From Pseudomonas sp. SST3 (GTDB taxonomy: Bacteria > Pseudomonadota > Gammaproteobacteria > Pseudomonadales > Pseudomonadaceae), in NCBI RefSeq assembly GCF_003325755.1, contig NZ_QORI02000010.1:1-64000 (forward strand): a stretch of 64,000 nt of DNA, in the 5' to 3' direction. The first letter of the stretch is position 1. Every line of letters begins with the position of its first letter. Below the pieces are notes generated by a model. That model worked only from the letters and a program-made list of their open reading frames with translations. It did no database searches and had not been told where the DNA came from. Positions 9,138 to 19,182 of this stretch are shown piece by piece. A program made the position numbers and the translations under genes.

Positions 9138-9809
9138 TCATCCGTAACGGGTAATGGCAGGTTGTGCTTCGAGGAATTGCATTTTCTCCGCCATCACAAT
9201 CGCAGCCAAATGCCAACGATTCGCACGGTGGTAATTGCGCAGAAACGCATCTCGAACATCGGCGCGGTGACTGAGGACAGCCCCATGGTTCCAGCGATTC
9301 ATGAAAGCCTCCACGCTGAATACATGACCAACCATGATCATGCGGTCGTCGATCGCGTCCGTATCCAGACGGCCCAACGACTCGGTACTTTTCGCGTCGT
9401 GCACGGCGTTGTAGGGCGCAGGAAGTGCATAATCGCCCTGTTCGAGCAAGACCTTCAGTTCCGTCAGATTGGGCTCACAGACGTCATGCCGATAGGTTTC
9501 CATGGACTGGCGAAGCTTTGGGTTCTTCAAGGTCTGAATATAGAGATTGCACTGTCCCATGCAGACCCATTCCCGAAGATAGCCTTGGGAAACGGCGTAA
9601 TATTCGCTAGCGTCCAGTGTTGTGCGGTTATTGCGGGTCGACTCGTACAGTTTTAGTGGCTCGTCGCTGTAGGGAGTGCGGCCATACTCCTCGCCAATTA
9701 CGATTTGCGGCTGCTGATCGCCGCCCTCGGTACTACCCCCCATCAACCGGCTCGCTGCTTTCTCAAGGATGTTTTGATCATGCGGCTTACCATGTATTTG
9801 GTCGCTCAT
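9138..9809 (-). CDS. Ferritin-like (DUF3231-like) helical protein
   Basis: A 223-residue soluble protein whose residues about 65-215 look like a four-helix bundle: YYAVSQGYLREW...LYIQTLKNPKLR then a hydrophilic turn and DDRMIMVGHVFSVEAFMNRW...ANRWHLAAIVMAEKMQ. This recalls DUF3231/CotF-type ferritin-like proteins. No clear di-iron ExxH pair was identified, so a metal centre is not claimed. The ATG at 9809 follows GGAGG; an ATG eight codons upstream lacks a ribosome site. A conserved regulatory element shared with the 10313-11095 gene precedes it at 9885-9972. Assignment to DUF3231 is tentative. Confidence 0.6.
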   Translation of the reverse strand: MSDQIHGKPHDQNILEKAASRLMGGSTEGGDQQPQIVIGEEYGRTPYSDEPLKLYESTRNNRTTLDASEYYAVSQGYLREWVCMGQCNLYIQTLKNPKLRQSMETYRHDVCEPNLTELKVLLEQGDYALPAPYNAVHDAKSTESLGRLDTDAIDDRMIMVGHVFSVEAFMNRWNHGAVLSHRADVRDAFLRNYHRANRWHLAAIVMAEKMQFLEAQPAITRYG

Positions 9810-9884
9810 TGAAATAACCTCCGCTTGGCTCATGATCCAGCCGTTGTTTCGCTTGCTAATCGCCCCTCAAAACCGAGAGGCAAC

Positions 9885-9972
9885 GATTGTTCTTTTACTG
9901 ATATCAACGAACATAGGGCGTTCAGCGTTAGTAACGTACCAACGTACGGCTATAACCTGCCGAAGCATCCCG
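9885..9972 (-). promoter_or_regulatory. Repeated regulatory element, copy 1 (MerR-type dyad)
   Basis: About 88 bp here are repeated with roughly 75-80% identity at 11215-11302. Read on the minus strand, the core is CCGTA-N6-TACGT in a 19-bp spacer (9931-9949) between TTATAG (9950-9955) and TAACGC (9925-9930), the geometry of MerR-family promoters. It lies about 115 bp upstream of the ferritin-like gene. On the plus strand TTAGTA-N17-TATAAC can also be read, but no plus-strand gene follows. The rest of the 9810-10312 interval shows no gene. Confidence 0.55.
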
Positions 9973-10312
9973 AAACACCCAGGCAAACCACCGGGCAGAC
10001 TCCAAACCGCACACCTGCTACCAAGCACGCGCAGGTCACCGGCTCGGCGTCGAAGCGACTAAAACAGACCAGGCGATTGAACCGTCGCGCGCCGCCAGAC
10101 AACGGAACATGCCAGCCACCGGCGGATAATCCCGGGCCAGGCGGTAACACGGCTACGGTACTGCTAGGCCGCTTATGAAAGCGGCCGTCTCGGGATGCTG
10201 GTTAATTTCGAGGCCTTGATGAAGATTCATCGGGCCGGAAAATCTTTCTAGCAGCCGATGATTGGCCATCGATGTGATTCTTTTGGTCATTAAGTCGACT
10301 TGTATTGGCGGC

Positions 10313-11095
10313 CTACTTCCGAGGCTCATGCTTCGTTGATGGAGGAGCTTCTTTAAGTAAACTAAAGACCGTTCCCTTGTCTCGTATATAGCGCTGAGCT
10401 AATAGCCCCACGATTGCACCAAAGACAAGGTGAACGAGAAGGCTGGCAATAAACAGGCCAGGCCAAGCGCCGTAGATTCCGAACGGCCCAAACATCAAGG
10501 GCACTGGTGGTAAAGCCATCATGCCCATTTCAAAAAACAGGATCCAGGCAACCCCCCAGCCCCAGTGTGCCCGCCCGGCAATCAAGGCATATAACAGCGC
10601 GAATGTGCTTCCGTTGAGGACGATATGGTAAACGGAGCCGGTAAACGTAACGATCGGGCTATCTGTCATTTTTCCTGTAATCCACTTGCCGAACATGACT
10701 GGCATATCGCTTGGGAACCAGCCCATCCAGACACCTAGCAAACGTACAGGCTCACCACCGATAAATGTTCCAATCAGGCCCACAGCCAAACCGACACCGA
10801 TCCGGTTAGCCAGGCGCGGATAACGGCGTACTGAATAGACCCATATCAAGGCAATCACGATCAGGGCGGGGATGATTACGTCCATGATGTACCAGGAGGT
10901 AAACGAGTGCATCATCTTCATGAACTCAGGTACCTTGGCCGGATCTGGCGGAGAGAACCACATATCAGCCATTGATATCCCGTTTGAAATCATGAATGCA
11001 TATCCGCCAAATGTAATCATCAGAACCGGCAGGGAACCTGCAATGATTGTAATCGCTGTAAGCGCGAATTCGATTTTGGAGCTAATTGGTTTCAT
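10313..11095 (-). CDS. Unrecognised integral membrane protein, six helices
   Basis: A 260-residue hydrophobic protein with about six transmembrane helices (around residues 12-40, 75-96, 107-130, 155-180, 185-210 and 220-250). The stretch between the first two carries FSPPDPAKVPEFMKMMHSF. Aromatic, Met and Gly-rich helices do not match a transporter family I can name. The ATG at 11095 was chosen; a GTG five codons upstream is an alternative and neither has a strong ribosome site. It stands alone in a leftward series and is preceded by copy 2 of the repeated regulatory element. Function unknown. Confidence 0.7.
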   Translation of the reverse strand: MKPISSKIEFALTAITIIAGSLPVLMITFGGYAFMISNGISMADMWFSPPDPAKVPEFMKMMHSFTSWYIMDVIIPALIVIALIWVYSVRRYPRLANRIGVGLAVGLIGTFIGGEPVRLLGVWMGWFPSDMPVMFGKWITGKMTDSPIVTFTGSVYHIVLNGSTFALLYALIAGRAHWGWGVAWILFFEMGMMALPPVPLMFGPFGIYGAWPGLFIASLLVHLVFGAIVGLLAQRYIRDKGTVFSLLKEAPPSTKHEPRK

Positions 11096-11214
11096 ACAAG
11101 CATCCGGCACAAAATAGTTTTTTAAGTTTTAGCCATGTTCTTCGCGTAATTCAGTTTCGGTCAGTATGCCAACTGCTAGTTTGCTTGCTGGCTGTCCTTC
11201 CAGCTGGGTATGGT

Positions 11215-11302
11215 GATTGCTCATCTAGTGATATCAACAAACGCAGGGCGTTCAGTGTTAGTGACGTACTAACGTACGGCTATAGCTGCTAAGGCATCAC
11301 GG
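11215..11302 (-). promoter_or_regulatory. Repeated regulatory element, copy 2 (MerR-type dyad)
   Basis: Second copy of the 9885-9972 element. On the minus strand it shows CTATAG (11280-11285), a 19-bp spacer with CCGTA-N6-TACGT (11261-11279) and TAACAC (11255-11260). The transcribed-side sequence, including TGATATCAAC on the plus strand, is also conserved. It lies about 160 bp upstream of the membrane-protein gene start. The remaining part of 11096-11593 shows no coding sequence. Confidence 0.55.
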
Positions 11303-11593
11303 CCACTGACTCACTGCTTTCTGGCGGGCCGCTTTCACAGCCATTTATGAAGGGGAACAGTCGAACTGAGGAAGGCACTCGCAGGACACCGTCCCGGACT
11401 ACATCTGCAAGTGGTGAAAGTAAATTGCATCACACCGCTATAACAGCACGACGTGGCTGATAGGCGAGCGGACCTTTCGCTGGGCCCCGTCAAGCGCAAC
11501 TGAGACAATGGCTTTTCTTCGTTGGGCTAGCCATAACCGGCTACGCCAATGGCTAGCCAGCTATGGCTTCGGAAAAGAAGCGGCTCAATTTCC

Positions 11594-11809
11594 TCACGCA
11601 CGCGTGAGGAATTCTTTGGCCCGCCTGACCCGTACCTTGTCTTGGTCTTGGACTTCGCGGAAAAAGTCGGCCAAATCCTGGTTACCCGCTTGCTGAGCAT
11701 CACGAATGTATTGATCGCAGGCCTTCGCGCCGTGAAGCGCGTGATAAAGGATGCTCGTTAGATTGTAGGTGACATCGCTAGTATCAGTTTTCGTTGAGTC
11801 GGTGCTCAT
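11594..11809 (-). CDS. Small helical protein of unknown function
   Basis: A 71-residue hydrophilic protein, strongly helical, with LTSILYHALHGAKACDQYI and DLADFFREVQDQDKVR. This heptad-like alternation suggests a helical hairpin, resembling half of a ferritin-like bundle, but no metal ligands are evident. The ATG at 11809 follows GGAGAA; an upstream in-frame ATG lacks a ribosome site. It lies between merR and the membrane-protein gene, both on the same strand, and has a dyad similar to the repeated element just upstream. Function unknown. Confidence 0.65.
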   Translation of the reverse strand: MSTDSTKTDTSDVTYNLTSILYHALHGAKACDQYIRDAQQAGNQDLADFFREVQDQDKVRVRRAKEFLTRA

Positions 11810-11871
11810 CTCGATTCTCCTTATGGGGGTAGTAGCCTTTCTGGGAGAGGTCGAATCAATCAAGAAGTTCA

Positions 11872-11902
11872 TAATCACATACGTATCTATGTACGCAGAT
11901 AG
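11872..11902 (-). promoter_or_regulatory. Third MerR-like dyad, upstream of the small helical protein gene
   Basis: On the minus strand GCGTA-N6-TACGT (11881-11896) lies in the same 19-bp spacing relation to a possible -10, TGATTA (11872-11877), as in the two repeated elements and the mer promoter. It lies about 63 bp before the gene start at 11809. The -35 is poor. The rest of the element is not conserved, so this is weaker than copies 1 and 2. Confidence 0.4.
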
Positions 11903-11953
11903 TTGCTTGAGCTGCTGCCGAATCAGGCCGAAGCCCGAATTATATTGAAGCTA

Positions 11954-12382
11954 TTAAGCTAAACGAGTGGTGCTTGCGGCCTGTTGTAACGACACGATGA
12001 GCGGACAGCTGATACTGTTATTTTGCTGATGGCAGCGGCTCGTAAATTCACACAGGATAATTTTCATTCGTTCTAGGTCCTCCAGACGAGAGCGTATATC
12101 GGATATTTTACGCTCTGCGATTTCCGCCGCCTCAGCGCAATGTGTCCCGTCTTCGAGCTTAAGCAGCTGTGCTACTTCAACTAGTGAAAAGCCAAGACGC
12201 TGTGAGAACTTAATGAACTTGACGCGCGCTATATCCGAATCTCCATAGCGGCGAATGCTTCCGTAGGGCTTTTCCGGTTCGGGTAGCAAGCCCTTACGCT
12301 GATAGTACCGAATGGTCTCTACGTTTACGCCGGCTGCCTTGGCGAAGACGCCGATGGTGAGGTGGTCGAGTGTTTTTTTCAT
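11954..12382 (-). CDS. merR: Mercuric resistance regulator MerR
   Basis: A 142-residue MerR. The winged HTH begins [26 protein letters not shown] (split here: [24 protein letters not shown]), followed by the dimerisation helix. The three Hg(II)-binding cysteines of the family are all present (THCAEA, SRCHQQ, ISCPLI). Known role: it represses and, with Hg(II), activates the divergent merTPA promoter by untwisting a 19-bp spacer. The ATG at 12382 is chosen over a 34-codon upstream extension that would run through the operator. It is divergent from merT with the operator at 12388-12418 between them. Confidence 0.95.
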   Translation of the reverse strand: MKKTLDHLTIGVFAKAAGVNVETIRYYQRKGLLPEPEKPYGSIRRYGDSDIARVKFIKFSQRLGFSLVEVAQLLKLEDGTHCAEAAEIAERKISDIRSRLEDLERMKIILCEFTSRCHQQNNSISCPLIVSLQQAASTTRLA

Positions 12383-12387
12383 AACGC

Positions 12388-12418
12388 TTGACTCCGTAGC
12401 TGGATACGGAACCAAGAT
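12388..12418 (+). promoter_or_regulatory. mer operator-promoter
   Basis: TTGACT (12388-12393), then a 19-bp spacer containing the dyad CCGTA-GCTGGA-TACGG (12394-12409), then a weak -10 CAAGAT (12413-12418). This is the over-long spacer typical of MerR-controlled promoters, and it is placed between divergent merR and merT. Confidence 0.92.
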
Positions 12419-12453
12419 TATGTCATTCACACATTGATCGAAAGGAGGGTTCC

Positions 12454-12804
12454 ATGTCGGAACCGCGAAGTGGTCGTGCTGCACTTGTCACGGGAGGGCT
12501 TGCCGCAGTCGTCGCCTCGGCTTGCTGCCTGGGGCCTCTGATTCTAGTAACCCTGGGAATCAGCGGTGCCTGGATCAGCAACCTGGCAGTTTTGGAGCCT
12601 TATCGGCCGATCTTCATCGGCGCGGCACTGATAGCGATGTTCTTTGCGTACCGGGGGATCTTCCGTCCGGCACAAGCCTGCAAGCCGGGTGATGTCTGTG
12701 CGGTGGGGCGGGTCAAAACCTCGTACAAAGTGCTCTTCTGGGTCGTGGCCACGCTGGTTCTGGTTGCGCTTGGGTTCCCTTATGTCCTGCCACTGTTTTA
12801 TTGA
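12454..12804 (+). CDS. merT: Mercuric ion transporter MerT
   Basis: A 116-residue inner-membrane protein with three helices (about residues 12-35, 48-68 and 92-113). The first carries the vicinal Cys pair ASACCLGPL that takes Hg(II) from MerP; the cytoplasmic loop has a second pair, [11 protein letters not shown]. Known role: import of Hg(II) to cytoplasmic MerA. AAGGAGGG precedes the ATG by six bases. First gene of the mer operon downstream of the operator, 18 bp from merP. Confidence 0.96.
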   Translation: MSEPRSGRAALVTGGLAAVVASACCLGPLILVTLGISGAWISNLAVLEPYRPIFIGAALIAMFFAYRGIFRPAQACKPGDVCAVGRVKTSYKVLFWVVATLVLVALGFPYVLPLFY

Positions 12805-12822
12805 AACCGGAAGGAAAATGTC

Positions 12823-13101
12823 ATGAAAAAAATCTTAACAGCAATCGTCCTGGCCGCTGGGTTCAGCTCATCCGTTTGGGCCGCTTCGCAAACCGTCACG
12901 CTTTTGGTACCCGGCATGACGTGTTCGTCTTGCCCCATCACGGTCAAACACGCGCTGAACAAGGTCGAGGGGGTCAGCGAGGCGCAGGTTAGCTTTGCAA
13001 CCAAACAGGCTACCGTGACTTTCGACGATACGCTGACTGACGTCGAGGCGCTGACCAAGGCGACTACAGACGCCGGTTATCCATCTGAGCTGAAAGAATA
13101 G
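12823..13101 (+). CDS. merP: Periplasmic mercury-binding protein MerP
   Basis: A 92-residue protein with a signal peptide (residues 1-20, ending SSSVWA) and one heavy-metal-associated domain with GMTCSSC. It scavenges Hg(II) in the periplasm and hands it to MerT. A GGAAGGAAAA ribosome site precedes the ATG. The 212 bp to merA contain no merC or merF; merF-like coding is found instead at 8750-9043. Confidence 0.96.
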   Translation: MKKILTAIVLAAGFSSSVWAASQTVTLLVPGMTCSSCPITVKHALNKVEGVSEAQVSFATKQATVTFDDTLTDVEALTKATTDAGYPSELKE

Positions 13102-13127
13102 TCTAAGCCGGCAGCACGCTTGACTAG

Positions 13128-15002
<1,875 letters not shown>

Positions 15003-15018
15003 AATCAAGGAGGTTGTT

Positions 15019-15672
15019 ATGTCTTGTAAAAAACTCGCGGGACGCTTTCCTCGGTCTTCACTGAGAAGCCTGTTGCTCGGTGTTGCAGCATTGAGTTTGT
15101 CAAACGCGGTTCTTGCCTATGACTTTTCAAAGCTGGAGACGGCATTTGAAACCTTGTCGCCGGAGACCATTAACAGCTGGGAGCAAAAAGCGCACGCCGA
15201 TAATGCCCTCGCGCAAAATGTCGTAGGCGTGGCTTACAAGTGTGGCATCGGTGTAAAGCAGGACCATGCAGCGTCGGTCAAATGGTTCCGTATGGCAGCT
15301 GAGCAGGGTGAAGCTGATGCTCAGTTCAACCTGGCGCGCCTCTATGGAAGTGAGGTCAACGGGGTTTACAAGAAAGCTCGCGCAGTCCCTGCAAACGATA
15401 AAGAAGCGCTCAAGTGGTATCAGCGCTCGGCAGAGCAAGGACATACACAGGCCCAGGTAAAACTGGCGGAGATGTACGCAGATGGAGCGGACAAAGGCCT
15501 GCACGTTCAGGGCTTTGTCCTGGCTTATAAATGGCTGAGCCTGGCTGCAGCTGCAGGGGAACCAACGGCGAAAGAACTTATCCAGGTCTATTCGACACGG
15601 ATGGAGCCCGAGCAGGTGGCTGAGGCCGAGTCGCTTGCGCAAGAATGGTTGAACCAAAAACGCGCTAGTTAA
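15019..15672 (+). CDS. Secreted Sel1-like repeat (SLR) protein in the mer operon
   Basis: A 217-residue protein with a signal peptide (hydrophobic core LLLGVAALSLSNAVLA, cut near residue 33) and at least three Sel1-type repeats: NVVGVAYKCGIGVKQD, KWFRMAAEQGEADAQF, then KWYQRSAEQGHTQAQ. SLR proteins are helical scaffolds for protein contacts; no enzyme activity is implied. AAGGAGG lies before the ATG, only 16 bp after merA, so it is co-transcribed with the mer genes. An SLR gene here is unusual for mer operons; its role in mercury resistance is unknown. Confidence 0.85.
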   Translation: MSCKKLAGRFPRSSLRSLLLGVAALSLSNAVLAYDFSKLETAFETLSPETINSWEQKAHADNALAQNVVGVAYKCGIGVKQDHAASVKWFRMAAEQGEADAQFNLARLYGSEVNGVYKKARAVPANDKEALKWYQRSAEQGHTQAQVKLAEMYADGADKGLHVQGFVLAYKWLSLAAAAGEPTAKELIQVYSTRMEPEQVAEAESLAQEWLNQKRAS

Positions 15673-16290
15673 GCGTTGTATTCACGCCGATAGGCAAACA
15701 GGAGCGGGCGCATCTTGGTTTTTCCTGTTCTGTAACATCGCCGATACGTCCCGTATCCTGCTTGCCGCCCTAGTAGCCAAGAGGGCCCTTGGTACCAGAT
15801 ATAGCCGGAGCGTTGCCCACACCCAGGCCAACGCCCAGTGGCCGGACAGCAGGCGATCATCGCTCACTGTTACGCATACGATGCTGACTTTAATCACATC
15901 GTCAGAGCGCGGCAGGCAGGTCCGTTTCCTATTGATGCGCCCATCTTTGTTCAAAAAAAACTTGATCCCGTAGCCTGGTACGGAGACAGCATCCTCTTTT
16001 CTGTCTTCAGCGGCTAGAGACCGCCGCTAGGTAAAAATATCCGAACGCGGGATTTGCATGTACACACAAGGAAAGCGCTGTATTACACCTAGGCACAGTA
16101 ACCAGAAGTACCTGTCTGGAAGCTTTGAGCGGCTACCTCCCGAGGGGGACTCGCGGCTTCCGATCAAGCTCACGAAGGGGTACGCCGTTTACCAGCATAA
16201 AGGAGCCCAAGCGGTAAACCTTGTGCAGAAGCTCCAGCCGGCGCGAGATTTCCGCTTACTGTTGGCCCACGACGAAAGCGTTAGCTCTTC
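15673..16290. other. Intergenic region without recognised gene, holding a second mer-like promoter
   Basis: No open frame here resembles a known protein. Small frames on both strands (for example 15682-15954 minus and 16058-16294 plus) lack family signatures and convincing ribosome sites. The only clear structure is a MerR-type operator at 15962-15992. Confidence 0.6.
15962..15992 (+). promoter_or_regulatory. Second MerR-type operator-promoter
   Basis: TTGATC (15962-15967), then CCGTA-GCCTGG-TACGG (15968-15983) within a 19-bp spacer, and CAGCAT at the -10 position (15987-15992). The palindrome arms and all distances equal those of the merT operator at 12388. It points toward merD, whose start is about 300 bp downstream. 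Confidence 0.75.
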
Positions 16291-16695
16291 GTGACGGAAT
16301 ACACTGTATCTAGGCTGGCGAAGGAAGCGGGAATCAGCATCAACGTGGTGCGTGACTACGTACTGCGTGGTTTGATACAGCCGACACGGCGTACAGTCAG
16401 TGGTTATGGCCTCTACGACGAGTCTGCGCTGTCCCGGTTGCGTTTCGTTCGGGCTTCATATGAATGCGGCATTGGGCTCGATAAGCTGGGCCAGTTATGC
16501 CAAGCGATCGATGCTGGAAACCGGCTGGATACCATGCGATGCATAGAACATTTGCATGTTCACATCAAGCAGCGGCAGCGGGCATTGACTATTGTTGAGG
16601 CCCAATTGGTAGAGGTGGCTGAGCATGCCTCGGAGCAAGGCTGCGGTGATATGTTGTCCAAGTGGTTTGAAGCCAACCTGACACATGACGGATGA
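16291..16695 (+). CDS. merD: MerD-like co-regulator of mercury resistance
   Basis: A 134-residue MerR-superfamily protein starting at GTG. The N-terminus TVSRLAKEAGISINVVRDYV and then LRGLIQPTRRTVSGYGLYD match MerD, and the C-terminal half is a helical region without the MerR cysteine set. MerD binds the mer operator with MerR and helps switch the operon off. Length is slightly above the usual 121. It is separated from the mer operon by 618 bp and has its own mer-like promoter upstream. Confidence 0.85.
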   Translation: MTEYTVSRLAKEAGISINVVRDYVLRGLIQPTRRTVSGYGLYDESALSRLRFVRASYECGIGLDKLGQLCQAIDAGNRLDTMRCIEHLHVHIKQRQRALTIVEAQLVEVAEHASEQGCGDMLSKWFEANLTHDG

Positions 16696-16873
16696 ACTGT
16701 TAATTATATGATCCTAGGTCCAGCCGAGGGACATGATCCGGCGGCGTGAAGGTCGAGTAGTCGGCCCTGGTGGATCGTCAGCTATTCAGCGCGGTGCACC
16801 CCGCCAAGTTCTAAGCCATTACGCCGATGCTGGTCTGCTTACTATTAAACCGTACTGCTATCGTGCGGCGATG

Positions 16874-17050
16874 TTAGCGACTGGCAGTTGAGCTAAATGC
16901 CAACATTTAGTTCTAGGACGGGCTTTGCCGCCAGGCCGCTAAAAGAGATCGCAGGATCGATGTACCGCATGGCTGAGTTAATGTCTTTCCAACCGACATA
17001 GGTCATCAGCGCCTTGAGCTCCCAGCCGTTGGCCGTGGCCCAGGTTACCA
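16874..17050 (-). pseudogene. tnpS': Fragment of a second tnpS (tyrosine recombinase 3' end)
   Basis: About 175 bp match the last quarter of the intact tnpS (19956-20140) on the same strand, including the stop codon (TAA at 16874-16876) and the bases just past it back to about 16858. Similarity ends near 17050, inside the region before the catalytic HSLRRGF motif, so no active site remains. The other bases of 16696-17181 show no gene. Confidence 0.85.
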
Positions 17051-17181
17051 GGGCACTGATTGACGTGATTCAGAGCCAAGCGCGACGCCAGATTGCCGAG
17101 AGCTGAGATGGATGACGAGGGCAGATCGGTGCCGATTGTACTTAACAGGCGGCCCGTAAAATAAAGGCTCGGCGGAACGCG

Positions 17182-17793
17182 CTACTGCAGAACAAATTCC
17201 GCAAACTCCCTCAGTGTGGCAAACCCAGCTTGCCGTACCTTACCCTCACGCTGCAGGTGATGGCCCTGCATGCCCAGTGTCTCTGGCCCTAGAACATCGG
17301 CAACCAGCGTATCGCCGATCATCGCGATGGCGGAAGCCTCAAAACCAAGTTGTTCGATCACCTGACGATAAATTCCAGGCTCTGGCTTTATCGCCCCGAC
17401 CTCGAAGCTCCACGCGTAAACATCGAAGGCGAGCAAGAGCAGCTTGGCTGGGATCGCATAAGGGGCCGCGAGATTGGAGCACAACGCGAGCTTCAGGCCG
17501 GCCTCCTTCAGTTGATTTAGCGATTCCAGGGTGTCCTCAAAGCAGCGAATGCTGGCCAACTCGGTGAAAAGATCGGTTTCAAGTCGAGCCAGCTCGAAAT
17601 GGTTCAATTGGGCACCGAACAAAGCGGCAGCTCCAGCTAAGCCCAAATTTTGGGTCATGAGAGTCCGCGCATCGCCTGGCTTTGGTCGCCTGCCCTGAAG
17701 CCGCAGTTGCTGCATCAACTGACGGAAAGGATGGCGTCGCTCGCCAATCTGGAGCAGCGTGCCAAATACGTCGAAAACTACTGCTTGTATCAC
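17182..17793 (-). CDS. HAD-superfamily hydrolase
   Basis: A 203-residue HAD protein. Motif I is DVFGTL (nucleophile Asp; the second Asp of DxDxT is Phe, as in haloacid dehalogenase-type members), motif II SNL at about residue 105, motif III Lys in GAIKPEPGIY, motif IV MIGDTLVAD. The GTG at 17793 is chosen because the family begins right before motif I and AGG precedes it; a TTG overlapping the tcmP stop (17850) would add 19 residues. It is the third gene of the leftward DUF5131-TcmP-HAD cassette. Substrate unknown. Confidence 0.82.
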   Translation of the reverse strand: MIQAVVFDVFGTLLQIGERRHPFRQLMQQLRLQGRRPKPGDARTLMTQNLGLAGAAALFGAQLNHFELARLETDLFTELASIRCFEDTLESLNQLKEAGLKLALCSNLAAPYAIPAKLLLLAFDVYAWSFEVGAIKPEPGIYRQVIEQLGFEASAIAMIGDTLVADVLGPETLGMQGHHLQREGKVRQAGFATLREFAEFVLQ

Positions 17794-17846
17794 GCCGGTA
17801 CCTATACCGTTAAAGGCGAACCGCCGCCAAAGAGCGGGGCCGAACC

Positions 17847-19162
17847 TCAATCTTCTGAGTTGAACTTCTTCAGTGGTGGCAAGAAGAAGATGGGTCTCTG
17901 CGGCGGAGCAATCAAAACGTCAGTCGATCTGATGCTTGTGCCTTTGCGGCGCCTTGTTTTGCCCTCCTTGTCGACTGCCAGCAAATCACCGGTCGCGACA
18001 GCCATATGGAGAGCCTGCTTTACGCGAAGCTCATCAGCCATGGTGTAATTGGTCAATCCACTCATCAGGCTCAGAAAAGGTTGCCGTTCTACTTCGTAGA
18101 CCTGCTTAGGCAAGAGCTCTGAAAGCTCGCCACGGATGCGGTCATCCGTGGCATCGTCGAAGTGGTGCTCATCCAGCAGCAAATCGTGTTGACCTGTCAC
18201 GGCGATATCACGATTGGCGTCGTAGCCGAAAAAGCTGGAAGGCGACAGCAATGTGGGAAAAATTGTTGCCGTATTTCCAGTGGATCTTCTTCATCACATC
18301 GTTGGCGCGGTAGTTGTTTGCCAAGTGGATGAACCAATAGGCCATCGGGTTGCTGCCGGCCGGACGAATGAAGAAGACGGTCATGTACTGGGCACCGCTT
18401 TCCTGCTTGATCCCCTCGGACAGATAGCGCTGGATAAGGTATTGCCAGCTCCGCGGCTGATGCGCCTTCAGCTGTTTAAGCATGTCCCAAGGAACATGCT
18501 GATCCAAGCCTATATTTTGCAATGGCTTTCCGGTTCGCTTGGCGGTCGGCTAGGTAGGTAACCAGAAAATCGACATTGAAGGTCAGTAAGACCTCAGCAT
18601 TGCTGAGGTTCTGGAAAATCCATTTGATCTTTGGAAACGGTACGTCGGCATAACCGTACTGATCCAGCAGGAAGAGCACACGCTCCCCTTTGCCGAAGTG
18701 CTTGAGCTTCTGAGCGATTATCGGCAAGGCCTCGGTAAATTCGGCGCGATGCAGATGCACATCCTGGCCAACCCGAGGGGCGTGACCGCGTGCGCCCAAT
18801 ACCGAATGCAAGCAGGCGATGTTCTCGGGCTTCACATCCACGAAATAGTGCTGGGAGCGGATGGGGCGCGGCTTGATGCGCTCGAGGTTGTTGCGAATTT
18901 CCGACGCCTGAATCGCCTCCAGAGCAATCACTGGAGAGCCGAAGTGGTGTTTGCCTGAGCCGTCATGGTAGATACCGCCACCACTGAAGCCATCGACGAT
19001 GGATAAACCCAGTTCTGGCATCAGCTGGTTTCGCAACAGCACGTCGATGTACGTCTGGATGTATTCATCGATGATCTGGTGTTTGATCTTGCTGTGCGGA
19101 TCAATGATCGGGAAGGTCTGCGTGCTCCAATCCCAGCGGTACTTTTCATCATCCTTGGCCAT
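17847..19162 (-). pseudogene. tcmP: Three-Cys-motif partner protein TcmP, broken by two frameshifts
   Basis: The product is recognisable across three reading frames: 19162 to about 18510, about 18520 to 18240, and 18251 to 17847. The N-terminal part has a Rossmann-like start (LSIVDGFSGGGIYHDG, residues about 53-68) followed by SPVIALEAI, typical of TcmP-family proteins, and LFLLDQYGYADVPF in the middle. Both frame changes are in the same direction (+1 base each, or -2). Start ATG with AAGGAA upstream, 20 bp after the DUF5131 gene. Unless the shifts are sequencing errors, the full-length protein of about 435 residues is not made. Confidence 0.8.
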
Positions 19163-19182
19163 AGCCTATTCCTTGTACTGAT

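Noticed and set aside
12400..12484. 34-codon N-terminal extension of MerR
   Set aside because: It would translate the operator and merT ribosome site; the ATG at 12382 gives the standard MerR N-terminus.
15682..15954. 90-codon minus-strand frame between the SLR gene and merD
   Set aside because: No family signature or ribosome site, and it overlaps other equally poor frames.
16058..16294. 78-codon plus-strand frame before merD
   Set aside because: It follows the second mer operator and could be transcribed, but has no recognisable domain and runs into the merD start; not supported as a gene.
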